Source of the DNA: Desulfofustis sp. PB-SRB1 | GTDB lineage: Bacteria > Desulfobacterota > Desulfobulbia > Desulfobulbales > Desulfocapsaceae | Length of the DNA stretch: 64,000 nt | NCBI GenBank assembly: GCA_016722945.1 | Contig: JAEQMT010000065.1 | Span: forward strand, 1-64,000 | Reading direction: 5' to 3' | Part shown: piece after piece, positions 9,010-17,514 of the stretch | Numbering within the stretch: the stretch's first letter is position 1 | Layout of the letters: each line of letters starts with the position of its first letter | Notes under the pieces: generated by a model | What the model was told of the DNA's origin: nothing | Seen by the model: the letters and a program-made list of their open reading frames with translations, nothing else | Database searches by the model: none | Translations under genes and position numbers: made by a program

Positions 9010-10617
9010 ATGAGAACCTGCATCGCTGCCCCGGGAACCTTTAGAATAATAATCCACAAGCCCTCCTATTGCGTGTTGAACCTCCGTGACGAGTCCCACA
9101 TCCAGGCACTGGGAACTGATCCATCCGGCTCCACGGTACTCAACACCAAAAATTTTCCACACGGAGATCTCAGCATCGATGAAGCTGACTGGATATATGA
9201 AATCGCCAACCCGCTGCCGTTCAAGGGCTCCACCTATATCCTCAGGTCATGGGCGGATGAAAGCCGCCTGGATCCGTCACGGATGCGGCTGCCCTCCCCA
9301 CCGGAAACTTCACTGGGTAAATGGCTTGCCGGCCAGGGTTTGAACGCAACCGCCATCACCACCCTGCCCCGCCCGCTTCTGCTGGCCCTGGCAACCAGCT
9401 CCACCGATCCGGCCGATCTCATGGTGCTGGCCGAACACTGCTGCTCGTTTACTGCTACAGAACATGGTGAACCCACCGGAATCCTTCACCATCTTACCAC
9501 AAATAATCAGCTCACCCCCGTGGTACATGATCATGAGCTCTACGAGGCAGTGGCCAACAATCCTCATCTGCCGGAACCGTATCGCATCGCCATGCTGATT
9601 CGACCAGGCATTCAAGGGCCAAACCCCATCGTCGGCGATGTCCGTTCAGACACCACGCACGTCTACGAATACCTGCGCACCAACTCATACATCGGCGGCG
9701 GTCACTACGCCGCCAACATGGCCGAAGACGCGATCCGTTACGACATCCGAACACTGTCCATCGATGACATGGTCGCCCTGCGTCATCTCTATTATCAGCG
9801 CACCTATGGACGACTGGCAGAAGAGATGGAGCTCAAAAGCGGCTCTTCGCCATTAAGCGAGGACGATCTGGAGAAACTGCGGGTACTGATCATAACCCAC
9901 CCCGATCGGCATCGCATTACATCCGGCGCCACGCTCTGGGGCTGGAATTTTGGTTTTGATTTCACCCCCTCGGGCTATCGTCTGCACGCCTCTCATCAGC
10001 AGGTGCACCAGCAGTTTGCAATGACCCCCGGCCAATCTCGGGAGATCACTGAAGCCGATGCAGATTTCCGGCCGTTTTCCAGCGGAGACATGGTAAGAGA
10101 GGCGGTGGAGCAATACCGTCAAACCCGCGGGCGGGACTACTTCGCCGACTATCTGCAAGCCATCACCACCAACAGCAGGATTGACGGGCGTTCCGATTTG
10201 CCGGCCAGCCTTGTTGTCTGGGAAGATGAACAAGTCATGCTCTTTGTTCCCAAGGCGCAATCATCGGCCTGGGAACTTCAGATCATGACCAAGCCGCAAG
10301 CGGACGGCACCTGGCCGGGAAACATCCTTGAGACCGACGCTTACACACGGCGCTCTCTTGATACAGCGCTCTTGATCGCCCAGCAGGTGCTTGCCCACCG
10401 TGGTGCGCGGATGGTCACCACGATAGAATACAGCACCAGATTCTTTACCGACCACATCAACCAGCCGCTGCTCTACCTGTTACTACCGAAGCTGCCCTTT
10501 GCCCCCGGCGCTTTTACCGAGGCACAGTTGCGCTTTATCTGTGGTCACTATCCGGAGGATTTCGCGGCAGCCTGCCGCGGCTCCCTGGCTGAAATCGATA
10601 CGTCTTCAACCAAATAG
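9010..10617 (+). CDS. Uncharacterised protein with HIT/GalT-like features
   Basis: 535 residues from ATG 9010; the frame stays open upstream to 8929 but that overlaps rsmI. No strong ribosome binding site is seen. I do not recognise a named family. Two features recall the HIT/galactose-1-phosphate uridylyltransferase superfamily: the His-rich strand LHASHQQVHQQFA (His326, His329, His333) and a later MLFVPKAQSSAWELQIMTK strand (around 420-438) like the C-terminal half of GalT-type proteins. The residues before it (GWNFGFDF) would form a neighbouring strand. If correct, it would bind a nucleotide and perhaps transfer or hydrolyse a nucleotidyl group. There is no signal peptide and no membrane segment. 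The neighbours give no functional hint. Confidence 0.6.
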   Translation: MRTCIAAPGTFRIIIHKPSYCVLNLRDESHIQALGTDPSGSTVLNTKNFPHGDLSIDEADWIYEIANPLPFKGSTYILRSWADESRLDPSRMRLPSPPETSLGKWLAGQGLNATAITTLPRPLLLALATSSTDPADLMVLAEHCCSFTATEHGEPTGILHHLTTNNQLTPVVHDHELYEAVANNPHLPEPYRIAMLIRPGIQGPNPIVGDVRSDTTHVYEYLRTNSYIGGGHYAANMAEDAIRYDIRTLSIDDMVALRHLYYQRTYGRLAEEMELKSGSSPLSEDDLEKLRVLIITHPDRHRITSGATLWGWNFGFDFTPSGYRLHASHQQVHQQFAMTPGQSREITEADADFRPFSSGDMVREAVEQYRQTRGRDYFADYLQAITTNSRIDGRSDLPASLVVWEDEQVMLFVPKAQSSAWELQIMTKPQADGTWPGNILETDAYTRRSLDTALLIAQQVLAHRGARMVTTIEYSTRFFTDHINQPLLYLLLPKLPFAPGAFTEAQLRFICGHYPEDFAAACRGSLAEIDTSSTK

Positions 10618-10765
10618 TGGTAGTCAATTGAGAGAACGGATATACATTTGAAGAAACACCGTTCAATCAAGCAAAATATGAGATAAAAAAACGAGTCAGG
10701 CATCTTACCATCCTGCCTAAATATTTCACGGTACACCTCCAGCTTAATGAATTATCTAGGGCTAT

Positions 10766-12007
10766 ATGATGAAATCAAACAACTATTTTGGCAATTGGGG
10801 CGGCAGTTTCATCCCTGAAGTGCTGCATGAGACCTTTGCCCAGCTCCACCGCGCCTTTCGTGAGATAAAAGAGGATCCCGGGTTCTGGGAGGAATACAAA
10901 TCCCTCATGGCAACCTACTCAGGCCGGCCGACGCCGCTGACCGAGGCGGAAAATCTCACATCTCATTTCGGCGGTGCGAGGATCTTTATCAAAAGAGAAG
11001 ATCTCAATCACACCGGCGCCCACAAGGCCAACAACGTGATGGGCCAGGGACTGCTCGTCAGGCGGATGGGAAAAACCAGGGTGATTGCCGAAACCGGCGC
11101 CGGTCAGCACGGCCTCGCTACCGCCACCATGGCCGCCAAGTTCGGGTACGACTGCACCGTCTACATGGGCGAGGAAGATGTGAACCGGCAGCGTCCGAAC
11201 GTATTCTGGATGGAAAAAATGGGCGCTACCGTGGTTCCCGTACAGGACGGCTCGAAAACCCTCAAAGATGCCATTAACGAGGCCTTTCGCGACTGGGTGA
11301 CCAACATGGACACCACCCACTACGTATTCGGCACCGCCTGTGGCCCCGCTCCGTTTCCCGAAATGGTGGCCTGGCTGCAAGCAATCATCGGCCACGAAAT
11401 CCAAGAGCAGATCATCGCCCAACACGGCTCACTGCCCGCCAGGATGTATGCCTGCGTCGGCGGCGGCTCAAATGCCATGGGCATGTTCGGTCCGTTTCTG
11501 GATAACCCGGATGTTGAGCTGGTCGGCGTTGAAGCGGGTGGTCTCGGTCTCGAATCGGGCCGTCATGCCGCTCGCCTGTGCGGCAACGATGCCAGCGCCG
11601 GAATCGCCCAGGGTTACAAGACCATGTTTCTGCAAAACGAAGATGGCCAGATGCTCGACACCCATTCGGTATCAGCCGGCCTTGACTATGTGGGAGTATC
11701 GCCGATCCTGGCCAATCTCTGGGAAGAGAAGAAGGTACGGTTCACCGCGGCCACCGACCAGGAGGTCATCGAAGCATTGGATCTCACCATGAAAAAAGAG
11801 GGCATTATCCCCGCTCTTGAATCAGCCCACGCCTTTGTCCAGGCCTTCAAGGATGCCCCCTCACTGACTGCCGATCAGGCAATTATCATCAATAATTCAG
11901 GTCGGGGCGACAAGGACATCTTCACCATCGCCCATGCCTTTGACGACCCTTCATGGAAAGAGTTCATCATCAAGCGGGCCAAACAATACGATACTACACG
12001 CAATTAA
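10766..12007 (+). CDS. trpB: Tryptophan synthase beta chain
   Basis: Joins indole and L-serine to give tryptophan using pyridoxal phosphate. The Schiff-base lysine is Lys87 in HTGAHKANN. The phosphate-binding GGGSNA loop is near residue 232, and the catalytic-site EGIIPALESAHA follows in the C-terminal half. 413 residues, normal. The start could be either of two adjacent ATG codons (10766 or 10769), with AGGG just upstream. trpA follows after one base, so the two subunits of the alpha2-beta2 complex are translated together. The other trp genes are not in the window. Confidence 0.97.
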   Translation: MMKSNNYFGNWGGSFIPEVLHETFAQLHRAFREIKEDPGFWEEYKSLMATYSGRPTPLTEAENLTSHFGGARIFIKREDLNHTGAHKANNVMGQGLLVRRMGKTRVIAETGAGQHGLATATMAAKFGYDCTVYMGEEDVNRQRPNVFWMEKMGATVVPVQDGSKTLKDAINEAFRDWVTNMDTTHYVFGTACGPAPFPEMVAWLQAIIGHEIQEQIIAQHGSLPARMYACVGGGSNAMGMFGPFLDNPDVELVGVEAGGLGLESGRHAARLCGNDASAGIAQGYKTMFLQNEDGQMLDTHSVSAGLDYVGVSPILANLWEEKKVRFTAATDQEVIEALDLTMKKEGIIPALESAHAFVQAFKDAPSLTADQAIIINNSGRGDKDIFTIAHAFDDPSWKEFIIKRAKQYDTTRN

Positions 12008-12008
12008 C

Positions 12009-12794
12009 ATGACCATGAGCAGATTAGAGCAGGCGATCATCGCCAAAAAAAAAGCAAAACCCCTGCAGTTGATGACCCACATTGTCCTCGGCTACCCCTC
12101 TTTTGAGGCAAACCGGGAGGTAATCCGTCAGATGGTGGAAAACGGCGCCGACCTCATTGAATTGCAGATTCCCTTTTCCGAGCCCATGGCCGATGGGCCG
12201 GTGATTCTCAAGGCAAACCAGGCAAGTATCGGCGGTGGCGCCACGGTCGAAGATTGCCTCACTTTTGCCGCGGAAATAAGCGCTGCCCATCCCATTCCTT
12301 TCTTGTTTATGAGTTATTTCAACATCATCTTCAGGTTCAGGGTAGAACGATTTCTCGAACGCGCCCGGCTGGCCGGGATTACCGGACTGATTATTCCCGA
12401 CCTGCCCCCGGAAGAAGGTGATCTTTTCTATAAGCAGGCAAAAGAGCATGACATCGCCCCCATCATGATTTTTGCCCCCACCAGCAGCGAGGAGCGCATG
12501 CGTGAATTGGCCACACACGGAAGCGGTTTCATTTACTGCACCGCTAGACGCGGGGTTACCGGCAAACATTCATCACTTGATTCCTCCTTTGATGAATACC
12601 TGGCCACATGCCGGGCCGCCACCCGGCTGCCCATCGCCGTGGGTTTCGGCATCCAGAATCAAGGCGACATGGTTCATCTGCTCGGCAAAGCCGATATCGC
12701 CATCATCGGCTCGAAGATGATCAGGGTAGTGGATGAACAAGGGGTTAACGGAGCCGGTCCTTATATCAAATCATTGCTGGAGCCGGTTTCATGA
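12009..12794 (+). CDS. trpA: Tryptophan synthase alpha chain
   Basis: Cleaves indole-3-glycerol phosphate to indole, which is channelled to TrpB. The catalytic Glu51 and Asp62 are present in IELQIPFSEPMADGP, though this motif differs from the common ELGIPFSDPLADGP. The loop TARRGVTG replaces the usual SRTGVTG. The phosphate-site VGFGIQN and IIGSKM elements follow. 261 residues; an internal ATG at 12015 is an alternative start. It belongs to a somewhat divergent TrpA type but all active-site positions I can check are intact. Its last codons overlap the next gene by ATGA. Confidence 0.95.
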   Translation: MTMSRLEQAIIAKKKAKPLQLMTHIVLGYPSFEANREVIRQMVENGADLIELQIPFSEPMADGPVILKANQASIGGGATVEDCLTFAAEISAAHPIPFLFMSYFNIIFRFRVERFLERARLAGITGLIIPDLPPEEGDLFYKQAKEHDIAPIMIFAPTSSEERMRELATHGSGFIYCTARRGVTGKHSSLDSSFDEYLATCRAATRLPIAVGFGIQNQGDMVHLLGKADIAIIGSKMIRVVDEQGVNGAGPYIKSLLEPVS

Positions 12795-14569
12795 GCGATA
12801 CACCAAACCTCAACGAACAACTTGGCGTATCCTCCATCGTCTGGCGCCTCAGCGATCTCTACCCTGCCGCCGACAGTAAGCTGCTGAAAGATGACCGCAC
12901 CTGGTGCGAAACCGAGGCCACAGCCATCCACGATGAATTCCGCGGCCGGGTCAAAACCCTGGAGGCCGGCGAAATCTTCGCGCTGGTAAAACGACTCGAG
13001 GAGCTTGAGGTGAAAATAGGCTCCCTTGCCACCTATGGGTTTCTCAACTTCATCACCCAGGTCGGGGATTCCGCCGCCTCCGCCCTCTATCAAATGGTTC
13101 AGGAACTGGCCAACGCGTGCGCCACCAAGACCATATTTTTCAAGCTGGAGTGGAACACCATCGATGAAGACCGGGCTAAGGCGCTTGTGCGGGATGAGGT
13201 ACTTGCACCTTATCGCCACTACCTCACCTCCATGCGCCGTTTTCGTCCGCACCAATTAGCCGAAGGGGAAGAGAAAATCCTCATCGAAACCAACCTGGTG
13301 GGACGCTCCGGCTGGAATACCCTGTTTGAAAAAGTTATCGGCCATCTTCGCTTCGGCGATAAACTACGTACCGAAGAGGAACTGCTCAGTGAGTTGTACC
13401 ACCCGGACCGAGAGGTGCGCAAAGAGGCCGCCGGGGATCTCACCGACGGTCTGGGAAAAAACAATCATATCCTCACCCATATTTACAACACTCTGGCCGC
13501 CGATAAAATGATCAGCGACCGGTTGCGCTCTTACCCCTCCTGGATCAGTTCCATGAATTTGAGCAATCAGGTGGACGATGCAACCGTGGACACCCTGATT
13601 GAGGTGGTTACCGGCCGTTATGAACTGGTGCAGCGATACTACCGGGTAAAACGGGACCTGCTGGAGCTGGACACCCTCTTCGACTATGATCGCTATGCCC
13701 CCGTTCCCGGTTTACCGGATAAAAAATTCAGCTGGGATGAATGCCGCGCTATCGTTCTCAAAGGGTTTGGCGCCTTTTCACCGCGCATGGAAGGGGCCGC
13801 CGATCGTTTTTTCACTGAATCCTGGATTCATGCACCGGTACAACAGGGCAAAAGAGGCGGCGCTTTCGCCCATCCCTGCGTGCCGTCCGTGCACCCCTAC
13901 ATCATGGTGAATTACACCGGCACCGCCCGCGATGTGTCAACCGTTGCCCACGAACTGGGCCATGGTGTCCATCAGGTGCTGGCCGCCGAACAGGGGTATT
14001 ACAATGGCAACACACCTCTGGTGCTGGCGGAAACCGCTTCGGTATTTGCTGAGTTTCTCGTCTTTCAGGCCCAGCTCAAGCTCATCGACGATGACCACCA
14101 GCGACGCGCCTTCATCTGCCAGAAACTCGAATCCATCTTTGCCACCGTTTTCAGGCAGGTAGCAATGAATCGATTTGAACACCTCATGCACGAAGGGCGG
14201 CGAGAACGTGGAGAGTTGAGCAGTGAAACGCTCAGCGAATTTTGGCTACAGACCCAGCAGGAAATGTTCGGCGATGCCGTAACCCTACGCGACGAATACC
14301 GTATCTGGTGGAGCTATATTCCCCATTTTCTGCACACCCCCGGCTATGTCTATTCATATGCCTTCGGCGAGCTGCTGGTGCTGGCGCTGTACAACATCTA
14401 TCAGCGCCAGGGAGACTCTTTCATTCCCGCCTATTTTGATCTGCTGGCGGCAGGCGGTTCGGCAACGCCTCAGGAATTGCTCTCTGCCTTCGGCATTTCA
14501 CTTTCCGATGCAAAATTCTGGCAACAGGGAATGGAGGTTATTGAAGCCCTGGTTGCCGAAGTTGAATAG
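12791..14569 (+). CDS. M3 family oligoendopeptidase (PepF-like)
   Basis: A zinc metallopeptidase that would cut oligopeptides in the cytoplasm. The zinc motif is HELGHGVHQ (His387, Glu388, His391), and a second helix LAETASVFAEFL (around 413) supplies the third ligand. The large helical N-terminal domain (WRLSDLYPAADS onward) and 592-residue length fit the PepF clade. The gene overlaps the trpA stop by ATGA, so it is translated with trpBA; no metabolic reason for this is apparent. No signal peptide. Confidence 0.9.
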   Translation: MSDTPNLNEQLGVSSIVWRLSDLYPAADSKLLKDDRTWCETEATAIHDEFRGRVKTLEAGEIFALVKRLEELEVKIGSLATYGFLNFITQVGDSAASALYQMVQELANACATKTIFFKLEWNTIDEDRAKALVRDEVLAPYRHYLTSMRRFRPHQLAEGEEKILIETNLVGRSGWNTLFEKVIGHLRFGDKLRTEEELLSELYHPDREVRKEAAGDLTDGLGKNNHILTHIYNTLAADKMISDRLRSYPSWISSMNLSNQVDDATVDTLIEVVTGRYELVQRYYRVKRDLLELDTLFDYDRYAPVPGLPDKKFSWDECRAIVLKGFGAFSPRMEGAADRFFTESWIHAPVQQGKRGGAFAHPCVPSVHPYIMVNYTGTARDVSTVAHELGHGVHQVLAAEQGYYNGNTPLVLAETASVFAEFLVFQAQLKLIDDDHQRRAFICQKLESIFATVFRQVAMNRFEHLMHEGRRERGELSSETLSEFWLQTQQEMFGDAVTLRDEYRIWWSYIPHFLHTPGYVYSYAFGELLVLALYNIYQRQGDSFIPAYFDLLAAGGSATPQELLSAFGISLSDAKFWQQGMEVIEALVAEVE

Positions 14570-14579
14570 CACCAACAAT

Positions 14580-14713
14580 AATGGACTCCTAAAAACCTTG
14601 AATTTGCTTGCTACCGTCATTCCCGTGAAAGCGGAAACCCAGTGATTTCAATTAAATTATGAAAGCCTGATCAACTCCGGTATGATTGGAATAATGGTTT
14701 TAACGAAAGCATC
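14580..14713 (+). mobile_element. 133-bp MITE-like element, copy B (degraded)
   Basis: Starts AATGGACTCCTAAAAACC and ends GGTTTTAACGAAAGCATC. The central palindrome is decayed (ATTCCCGTGAAAGCGGAAAC), so this copy looks older than A, C and E. It fills the gap between the oligoendopeptidase and tadA genes. Confidence 0.7.
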
Positions 14714-14789
14714 ACCAATACCAGCTAATATCAAAGGTACGGCCGCCTTTGTTGATCAGTTGATTTGCCTGTAGACAGCCGTCTCACCC

Positions 14790-15296
14790 ATGGAATTTTC
14801 CACCCTTGACCATCAATGGATGCGCCACGCCATAGCACTGGCCCAGACCGCGCAAAAGAATGGCGAAGTGCCGGTGGGAGCGGTCCTGGTGGTAGACGAA
14901 ACAGTGCTGGCCGAGGCATATAATCAGCCCATCACAACCAACGACCCCACCGCTCACGCCGAAATCCTTGCTCTGCGCCAGGCGGCTGCCACCCAGCGGA
15001 ACTATCGCCTTCCCGGCACCACCCTCTACGTTACGCTGGAACCATGCCTGATGTGCATGGGGGCGCTGATTCACGCCCGGATTACCCGCCTCGTCTTTGG
15101 TGCCTTTGATCCCAAAACCGGGGCCGCCGTCTCCTGCTACCAGATCGGTTCCGATACCCTGCTCAACCATCGTCTTGAAGTTGCAGGCGGTCTGCTGGCC
15201 GACACCTGCGGCGCCCTGCTTCAGAAGTTTTTCAAGCAACAGCGGAGATGTGAATACCGTAACGATACGCGTCAAGCCCGCTCATTTTCTCGTTGA
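14790..15296 (+). CDS. tadA: tRNA(adenine34) deaminase
   Basis: Deaminates A34 to inosine in tRNA-Arg(ACG), allowing wobble decoding. The zinc site is complete: His56 and catalytic Glu58 in TAHAEIL, Cys86 and Cys89 in EPCLMCMGAL. The C-terminus (LLQKFFKQQRRCEYRNDTRQ) is slightly longer than usual. The last 81 bases of the gene plus 9 bases beyond form one copy of a perfect 90-bp direct repeat whose second copy is at 17047-17136. The repeat could mark a duplication or the insertion of the intervening DNA. The gene itself is intact. Confidence 0.95.
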   Translation: MEFSTLDHQWMRHAIALAQTAQKNGEVPVGAVLVVDETVLAEAYNQPITTNDPTAHAEILALRQAAATQRNYRLPGTTLYVTLEPCLMCMGALIHARITRLVFGAFDPKTGAAVSCYQIGSDTLLNHRLEVAGGLLADTCGALLQKFFKQQRRCEYRNDTRQARSFSR

Positions 15297-15305
15297 AAAG
15301 TAAGG
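15216..15305 (+). repeat. 90-bp direct repeat, copy 1 (tadA 3' end)
   Basis: Runs from CTGCTTCAGAAG to GAAAAGTAAGG and is identical over all 90 bases to 17047-17136. The spacing between corresponding bases is 1831 bp. This copy includes the end of the intact tadA gene and its stop codon. Confidence 0.95.
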
Positions 15306-15377
15306 TGTAAACCTTCTTTATTGGCACATTGTCAAGGTTAAAGATATGACACAAAGCTTGACCCTCCTTGATAAATA

Positions 15378-15414
15378 TTGACATTTTTCTATTTTCTGTA
15401 CAATATCTTGTACA
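15378..15414 (+). promoter_or_regulatory. yefM-yoeB promoter and operator
   Basis: TTGACA at 15378-15383 is a consensus -35 box, with CAATAT at 15401-15406 a -10 candidate at 17-bp spacing. The palindrome TGTACAATATCTTGTACA (15397-15414) overlaps the -10 box. Its TGTACA halves are the known core operator of YefM-type antitoxins, so autorepression is likely. An AGGAGG (15414-15419) follows at good spacing from the ATG. Confidence 0.75.
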
Positions 15415-15426
15415 GGAGGTTTTGAT

Positions 15427-15678
15427 ATGGAAGCAATTACCTACACAGCGGCAAGACAAAACCTTGCCAAAACAATTGAAAAGGTCTGCAAAGACCGTGC
15501 TCCATTAATTGTCACAAGAAAATCTTCGCAATCAGTGGTCATTATGTCTCTTGAGGATTTCGAAGCTCTTGAAGAGACGGCATATCTTTTACGCTCACCA
15601 AAGAACACCAAACGGCTTGTTGAATCTATCCTCCAGCTCGAAAATGGCGGAGGAGACGAGAGGGAGCTTATGGAGTGA
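15427..15678 (+). CDS. yefM: YefM/Phd-type antitoxin
   Basis: An 83-residue antitoxin. The N-terminal [20 protein letters not shown] followed by [20 protein letters not shown] is the Phd/YefM DNA-binding fold. The C-terminal part ([20 protein letters not shown]) is the flexible region that wraps the toxin. It should neutralise YoeB and, with it, repress the TGTACA operator upstream. The stop codon overlaps the toxin start. The pair lies inside the segment bounded by the 90-bp direct repeats. Confidence 0.93.
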   Translation: MEAITYTAARQNLAKTIEKVCKDRAPLIVTRKSSQSVVIMSLEDFEALEETAYLLRSPKNTKRLVESILQLENGGGDERELME

Positions 15679-15929
15679 AACTCGTGTTTTCAGAGCATGC
15701 CTGGGAAGATTACCTCTACTGGCAGAAAACCGATAGAAAAACACTTCGCCGCATCAACACGCTCATCAAGGAAACGAAACGCGACCCGTTTACGGGTATC
15801 GGCAAGCCCGAACCGTTAAAACATGCCTTATCAGGGTATTGGTCCAGGCGGATAAACAACGAGCACAGATTTGTGTACAAAGTAACAGACGATTCACTTC
15901 TCATTGCCCAACTGAGATATCATTACTGA
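15675..15929 (+). CDS. yoeB: YoeB-type ribosome-dependent mRNA endonuclease toxin
   Basis: An 84-residue RelE-superfamily toxin that would cleave mRNA at the ribosomal A site when free of YefM. It starts at GTG 15675, overlapping the antitoxin stop (15676-15678), a normal arrangement for this pair. Family features: [49 protein letters not shown] and the terminal RYHY. The C-terminal Tyr and the conserved Glu/Arg/His catalytic positions are present, so it looks active. Confidence 0.94.
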   Translation: MKLVFSEHAWEDYLYWQKTDRKTLRRINTLIKETKRDPFTGIGKPEPLKHALSGYWSRRINNEHRFVYKVTDDSLLIAQLRYHY

Positions 15930-16040
15930 TTTGCATTTGCCATCACAAATTTTCCCATCTGCCATCCAACTACAAAGCCATCATAATGTCAGTAGAAGAC
16001 GTAGCAGAGCATTACAAATACCTATCATTCTAGTAATTAT

Positions 16041-16070
16041 CCACCGGCTTTGCCGGTGGTTACTTACTTT
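16041..16070. terminator. Hairpin after the toxin-antitoxin genes
   Basis: A perfect 8-bp stem, CCACCGGC-TTT-GCCGGTGG (16041-16059), is followed by TTACTTACTTT. It may end the yefM-yoeB transcript. The 110 bp before it contain no convincing gene. Confidence 0.5.
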
Positions 16071-16205
16071 CATTGAATCCCAAACCAATTATATCACCCG
16101 TAGATGTTGGGTACTTCGTGTATAACTTTTGTGCATCAGCAAGTGCTTCCGCCCTAGGTCTTGCCTTTTTTTTATAGCTTCTTTGTCAACAGTAGTGGCA
16201 TTATC

Positions 16206-17040
16206 TCACATGCTATTGAAAAAATCTTTAACCCCACTATATAGATAGTCAAATGCATCTTCAACAAAATCAACTGCACCACTCATTATGCTAGCGAGAG
16301 GATCATAATCATAGCTATAAGGATTTGAATCGTTTTCGCTAGATACCCCATCACCGTCATGATAATCGCTGTCATCAGGAATGCCTGTCCCTGCTTCAAT
16401 AGCCAAACCCAACCAATCTCGATAATTTACCGGACTATTGGAAACAAAGCGATACAAATTGATGCCGCCACCAATCCCAATAGGATCAGGGCTAAGCCAG
16501 TTCCCGGTAAAGGGTCATAGTTGCGGAAATGATAGTGATATAACCCATTTTCATGATCAAAGCGTCAGCTGGTGTAACCGTACGGATTTTTGGTTAAATC
16601 ACCCTGGACGATGGCTCCGAAGGTGGAGTAGCGGTAACGAATGGGTTGGTGGTTCTCGTAATCCTCATAATGCGTCAGCGTGGCAACAGAACCAAGCCCG
16701 TCATGGCTGTAATAGTTCAGATACATACGCGGGATTTGGCCGTCACTGAAATTGTCTGATGTGGAATAGCGGAACTGAACTGGGCCACCAGACGACTGCC
16801 GGCCCGATAGAAGGCCTTTATCTGATGATCCTGGCGGCTGGAATGTCCGTGCAGGACCTCGAGGCCGTCGTAGAGATAGCGTACCAGTTCAAAGCGTACA
16901 TCGACCAAGGTGCCCTCAAGCATTCCGTTAAACGACGGGCCAGTGTGCTTTCCACCCTCCGGCCGGCGGCGTCGTAGAGGTATTCGGTGAAAATTGAAGG
17001 GCTGGTTTGCGGTTGAGCCCGGTGGGCAGATCATCGGTCC
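16206..17040 (-). pseudogene. Rhs/YD-repeat protein C-terminal relic
   Basis: Several frames of the minus strand together give an Rhs core in the right order. FTEYLYDAAGRRVESTL lies near 17000, then VRFELVRYLYDGLEVLHGHS, then LNYYSHDGLGSVATLTHYED, then YRYSTFGAIVQ, then LYHYHFRNYDP, then NWLSPDPIGIGGGINLYRFV and NSPVNYRDWLGL. The last fragment ends at 16206 in an acidic tail. At least three frameshifts and one in-frame TGA (after NPYGYTS) interrupt it, so it is dead. Rhs proteins deliver C-terminal toxins; the tail after DWLGL (about 65 residues) matches no toxin I know. Confidence 0.8.
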
Positions 17041-17046
17041 GGCTTG

Positions 17047-17136
17047 CTGCTTCAGAAGTTTTTCAAGCAACAGCGGAGATGTGAATACCGTAACGATACG
17101 CGTCAAGCCCGCTCATTTTCTCGTTGAAAAGTAAGG
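17047..17136 (+). repeat. 90-bp direct repeat, copy 2 (orphan tadA tail)
   Basis: Identical to 15216-15305 but attached to Rhs-like sequence, not to a tadA body. It lies 48 bp before tRNA-Ser. Its perfect identity shows a recent duplication or one kept identical by recombination. Confidence 0.95.
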
Positions 17137-17184
17137 GATAAAGGTTTATGTAAACCGGTTGATACACCGTATAAACCACGAGCT

Positions 17185-17270
17185 GGAGAGGTGACCGAGT
17201 GGCTTAAGGTGCACGCCTGGAACGCGTGTGTACGCAAGTACCGTGAGTTCGAATCTCACCCTCTCCGCCA
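17185..17270 (+). tRNA. tRNA-Ser(GGA)
   Basis: The acceptor stem GGAGAGG/CCTCTCC closes the molecule and CCA is encoded. The anticodon loop CTGGAAC between CACGC and GCGTG gives anticodon GGA. The long variable arm and the T loop GTTCGAATC are typical of serine tRNA. 86 nt. Confidence 0.95.
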
Positions 17271-17301
17271 TGGTTTCTTTTATCTCCCCGTACCCATACA
17301 C

Positions 17302-17330
17302 TTGACGTGACCACACAGGAAGTGTACTAG
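17302..17330 (+). promoter_or_regulatory. Possible promoter upstream of SRP RNA
   Basis: TTGACG (17302-17307) and TACTAG (17325-17330) are spaced by exactly 17 bp. They would start transcription some 60 bp before the mature SRP RNA, which requires 5' processing. This is a motif match only. Confidence 0.35.
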
Positions 17331-17400
17331 TCTGTGAAGTTTAGGTAAATGATTGTGACCGGTTTTCCGGCATGAACTTCTTAGTGTTTGACTCGGAATT

Positions 17401-17501
17401 GATAGCCGGGTCCTGTGCAACAAAGAATCACGAACCCCGTCAGGTCCGGGAGGAAGCAGCGGTAGTGAAACTCTTTGTGTGATGCAGGGTGCCCGGCTAT
17501 C
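17401..17501 (+). ncRNA. ffs: Bacterial signal recognition particle RNA (4.5S)
   Basis: The ends GATAGCCGGG and CCCGGCTATC pair perfectly and enclose the conserved apical part CCGTCAGGTCCGG-GAGGAAGCAGCGGTA, which carries the Ffh-binding symmetric and asymmetric loops. Length is about 101 nt. It works with Ffh and FtsY in cotranslational membrane targeting. It lies directly before dnaX, a neighbourhood I recall from related genomes. Confidence 0.93.
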
Positions 17502-17514
17502 ATGTTTTACAGAT

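Noticed and set aside
14784-15275. Minus-strand open frames opposite tadA (and the similar start at 16717-17106)
   Set aside because: They share a start only because the 90-bp direct repeat is present in both places. The first is antisense to tadA; the second runs through the Rhs relic and contains part of its real reading frame, not a new gene.
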